Below are positions 4,530 through 6,147 of a DNA stretch of 6,147 nt, in pieces. Below the pieces are notes generated by a model, which saw only the letters and a program-made list of their open reading frames with translations, had not been told where the DNA came from and did not search any database. The DNA is from Candidatus Spyradenecus faecavium (lineage in GTDB: Bacteria > Verrucomicrobiota > Kiritimatiellia > RFP12 > DVOR01), in assembly GCA_018713405.1 (NCBI GenBank), contig DVOR01000090.1, positions 1 to 6,147 on the forward strand. The letters are read 5' to 3'. The first letter of the stretch is position 1. Each line of letters begins with the position of its first letter. Position numbers and translations under genes: made by a program.

Positions 4530-6139
4530 GGACGATCGATTGCGACTATCTGGTGGTGGGCAGCGGCATCGCGGGGTCGATGGCCGCGATGGGGCTGGCC
4601 GGCCACGGACGCGTGCTGCTGGTGACCAAGGCGGCGCTGGACGAGGCGAACACGGCCTATGCCCAGGGCGGCATCTCCTGCGTGATGGGGACGGACGACA
4701 CCTTTGACCTGCACGTGGCCGACACGCTGGACGCGGGCGCGGGGCTGTGCCACGAGGACGTGGTGCGGCACATCGTCGAGGCCGGGCCGGCGTGCCTGCG
4801 CAAGCTGATCGACATGGGCGTGCCCTTCACCAAGGGCGAGGGCTCGGCCTGCCCCGAGGGCTTCGACCTCACGCGCGAGGGCGGCCACACCCGCCGCCGC
4901 ATCCTCCACGCCGGCGACATCACGGGGCGCGAGGTGGAGCGCACGCTCGCCGCGCACGTCCGCGCCACCAAGGGCCTCCACGTCTGCGAGAACACGCTGC
5001 TCATCGACCTGGTGACCACGCGCTTCCTGCACGACCCCAGCGGCGAGAACCGCGTGGTGGGCGCCTACCTGCTCAGCACGGAGACGGGCGAGATCTGGGC
5101 CGTGCGCACGGGCGCGGTCATCCTCTCCACCGGCGGCATCGGCAAGGTCTACCAATACACCTGCAACCCCGACATCGCCACCGGCGACGGCATCGCCGCG
5201 GCCTGGCGCGCCGGCGCGAAGATCCGCAACATGGAGATGGTGCAGTTCCACCCCACCTGCCTCTTCCACCCCAAGGCGAAACGCTTCCTCATCAGCGAGG
5301 CCGTGCGCGGCGAGGGCGCCATCCTCGTGACGCGCGACGGCAAGCCCTTCATGGAAAAGTATGACCCGCGGGGCTCGCTGGCGCCGCGCGACATCGTGGC
5401 CCGCGCCATCGACAGCGAGATGAAGAAGCGCGGCGACCCCTACTGCTGCCTGGACATCCGCCACAAGGGCGAGGCCTACCTCAAGGGGCGCTTCCCGGCC
5501 ATCTACGCCAAATGCCTGGAGTTCGGCATCGACATGGCGCGCGACCTGATCCCCATCGTGCCCGCCGCGCACTACCTCTGCGGCGGCATCGCCGCGGGCG
5601 TCGACGGCCGCACCACCCTGCCGGGCCTCTACGCCATCGGCGAATGCGCCTGCACCGGGCTCCACGGCGCCAACCGCCTGGCCAGCAACTCCCTGCTCGA
5701 GGCCCTCGTCTGCGGGTGCGAGTGCGCGCGCACCCTCTGCGACGCGCCCGTGCCCTCCGTGGCCCACGTCACCATCCCCGACTGGATCTACGGCAACGCC
5801 GTGCCGACCGACGAGGCCGTCCTCGTGGCCCACAATTGGCTGGAGCTGAGGACCTGCATGTGGGACTACGTGGGCATCGTCCGCACCGACAAGCGCCTGC
5901 GCCGCGCCCTCCGCCGCGTCCGCAACCTCCGCCAGGAGATCAACGAGTACTACTTCGACTACCTGGTGACCGCCGACATCCTGGAGCTCCGCAACATCGC
6001 CGACGTCGCCGAGCTGATCATCACCTCCGCCATGGCCCGCCGCGAGAGCCGCGGCCTCCACTACACCCTCGACTGCCCCGACCGCCTGCGCCTCGCCAAG
6101 GACACCGACCTGGTCCGCGCCCCGGAGAAGGAATGGTAA
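4526..6139 (+). CDS. nadB: L-aspartate oxidase
   Basis: Flavoprotein that oxidises L-aspartate to iminoaspartate, the first step of de novo NAD synthesis, using FAD with oxygen or fumarate as electron acceptor; the product goes to quinolinate synthase NadA. The 537 residues match the family length (E. coli 540). An N-terminal FAD fold contains V11-G-S-G-I-A-G17 and A44-Y-A-Q-G-G-I50. D68-A-G-A-G-L-C75 and T116-R-E118-G-G-H-T are typical of NadB. Catalytic residues align with E. coli E121, H244, R290 and H351 as E118, H242 (FHPT), R288 (APRD) and H349 (AAHY). A C-terminal flavin contact follows in G378-L-H-G-A-N-R-L-A-S-N-S, then a helical domain from about 425. It is cysteine-rich (about 20), with a cluster at 396-405 (C-G-C-E-C plus C405). 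No nadA or nadC is in the window. Succinate dehydrogenase flavoprotein is excluded by the NadB-type motifs. Confidence 0.96.
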   Translation: MRTIDCDYLVVGSGIAGSMAAMGLAGHGRVLLVTKAALDEANTAYAQGGISCVMGTDDTFDLHVADTLDAGAGLCHEDVVRHIVEAGPACLRKLIDMGVPFTKGEGSACPEGFDLTREGGHTRRRILHAGDITGREVERTLAAHVRATKGLHVCENTLLIDLVTTRFLHDPSGENRVVGAYLLSTETGEIWAVRTGAVILSTGGIGKVYQYTCNPDIATGDGIAAAWRAGAKIRNMEMVQFHPTCLFHPKAKRFLISEAVRGEGAILVTRDGKPFMEKYDPRGSLAPRDIVARAIDSEMKKRGDPYCCLDIRHKGEAYLKGRFPAIYAKCLEFGIDMARDLIPIVPAAHYLCGGIAAGVDGRTTLPGLYAIGECACTGLHGANRLASNSLLEALVCGCECARTLCDAPVPSVAHVTIPDWIYGNAVPTDEAVLVAHNWLELRTCMWDYVGIVRTDKRLRRALRRVRNLRQEINEYYFDYLVTADILELRNIADVAELIITSAMARRESRGLHYTLDCPDRLRLAKDTDLVRAPEKEW

Positions 6140-6147
6140 GGGCGGGG
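6140..6147 (+). other. GGGCGGGG immediately after nadB
   Basis: The last eight bases, starting right after the nadB stop, are the same 8-mer that begins the conserved block of both plus-strand promoters (1132-1139 and 3651-3658). It may be the left edge of a third promoter of the same class, or simply chance in G-rich DNA. It is cut by the window end. Confidence 0.25.

Noticed and set aside
4268..6061. 597-residue minus-strand frame opposite nadB
   Set aside because: Composition is Val/Ala/Gly/His-rich without motifs, and nadB on the other strand has every catalytic residue of its family.
4526..6139. Fumarate reductase or succinate dehydrogenase flavoprotein instead of NadB
   Set aside because: The TREGGHT, ILHAGDITGREVE and GLHGANRLASNSLLE stretches and the 537-residue length are those of L-aspartate oxidase, and no iron-sulfur or membrane-anchor subunit gene is adjacent.

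Overview
This window is about 70% G+C bacterial chromosome with tightly packed genes and no phage, IS, CRISPR, rRNA or tRNA signatures. The gene mix is an NptA-type phosphate transporter with a soluble N-terminal extension, an ExbB/ExbD motor pair, a two-subunit-type class I fumarase alpha chain and a canonical L-aspartate oxidase. Together with very high GC and G-rich extended -10 promoters, this would fit a Gram-negative, perhaps oxygen-avoiding bacterium. A PVC-group lineage (Planctomycetota, Lentisphaerota, Kiritimatiellota) is my low-confidence guess. Nothing here proves the phylum.

Layout. (1) Positions 1-996, minus strand: the first 332 residues of a Na+/phosphate cotransporter whose C-terminus lies beyond the left edge. 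(2) Positions 997-1177: a divergent intergenic region. On the minus strand it holds an 11-bp-period direct repeat shaped like a PHO box next to a plausible -10. On the plus strand it holds an extended -10 promoter. (3) Positions 1178-3512, plus strand: a four-gene operon with 1-3 nt gaps, exbB, exbD, a 101-aa PQ-loop/SemiSWEET-like membrane protein and a BASS-like (bile acid:sodium symporter family) transporter. All four products are membrane proteins. (4) Positions 3513-3680: an intergenic region with four 22-bp tandem units, each an imperfect palindrome around ACCCTTAGGGT, followed by a second G-rich extended -10 promoter almost identical to the one in front of exbB. (5) Positions 3681-6139, plus strand: a class I fumarase/tartrate dehydratase alpha subunit overlapping nadB by 4 nt. 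No fumarase beta subunit is seen before the window ends.

How they work together. ExbB and ExbD would form an inner-membrane proton-driven motor; no TonB or receptor gene is in the window, so its client is unknown. The two small transporters downstream are probably co-transcribed with it. The fumarase alpha chain and NadB can be linked through fumarate. Fumarase interconverts malate and fumarate, and NadB can pass the electrons of aspartate oxidation to fumarate when oxygen is absent, giving iminoaspartate for NAD synthesis. The phosphate transporter is separate and appears to have its own, possibly phosphate-responsive, promoter.

The parts least explained by known families are the 22-bp hairpin array, the twin promoters, the likely leaderless start of the fumarase gene, and a G-rich to C-rich strand switch that occurs in parallel along both plus-strand operons.
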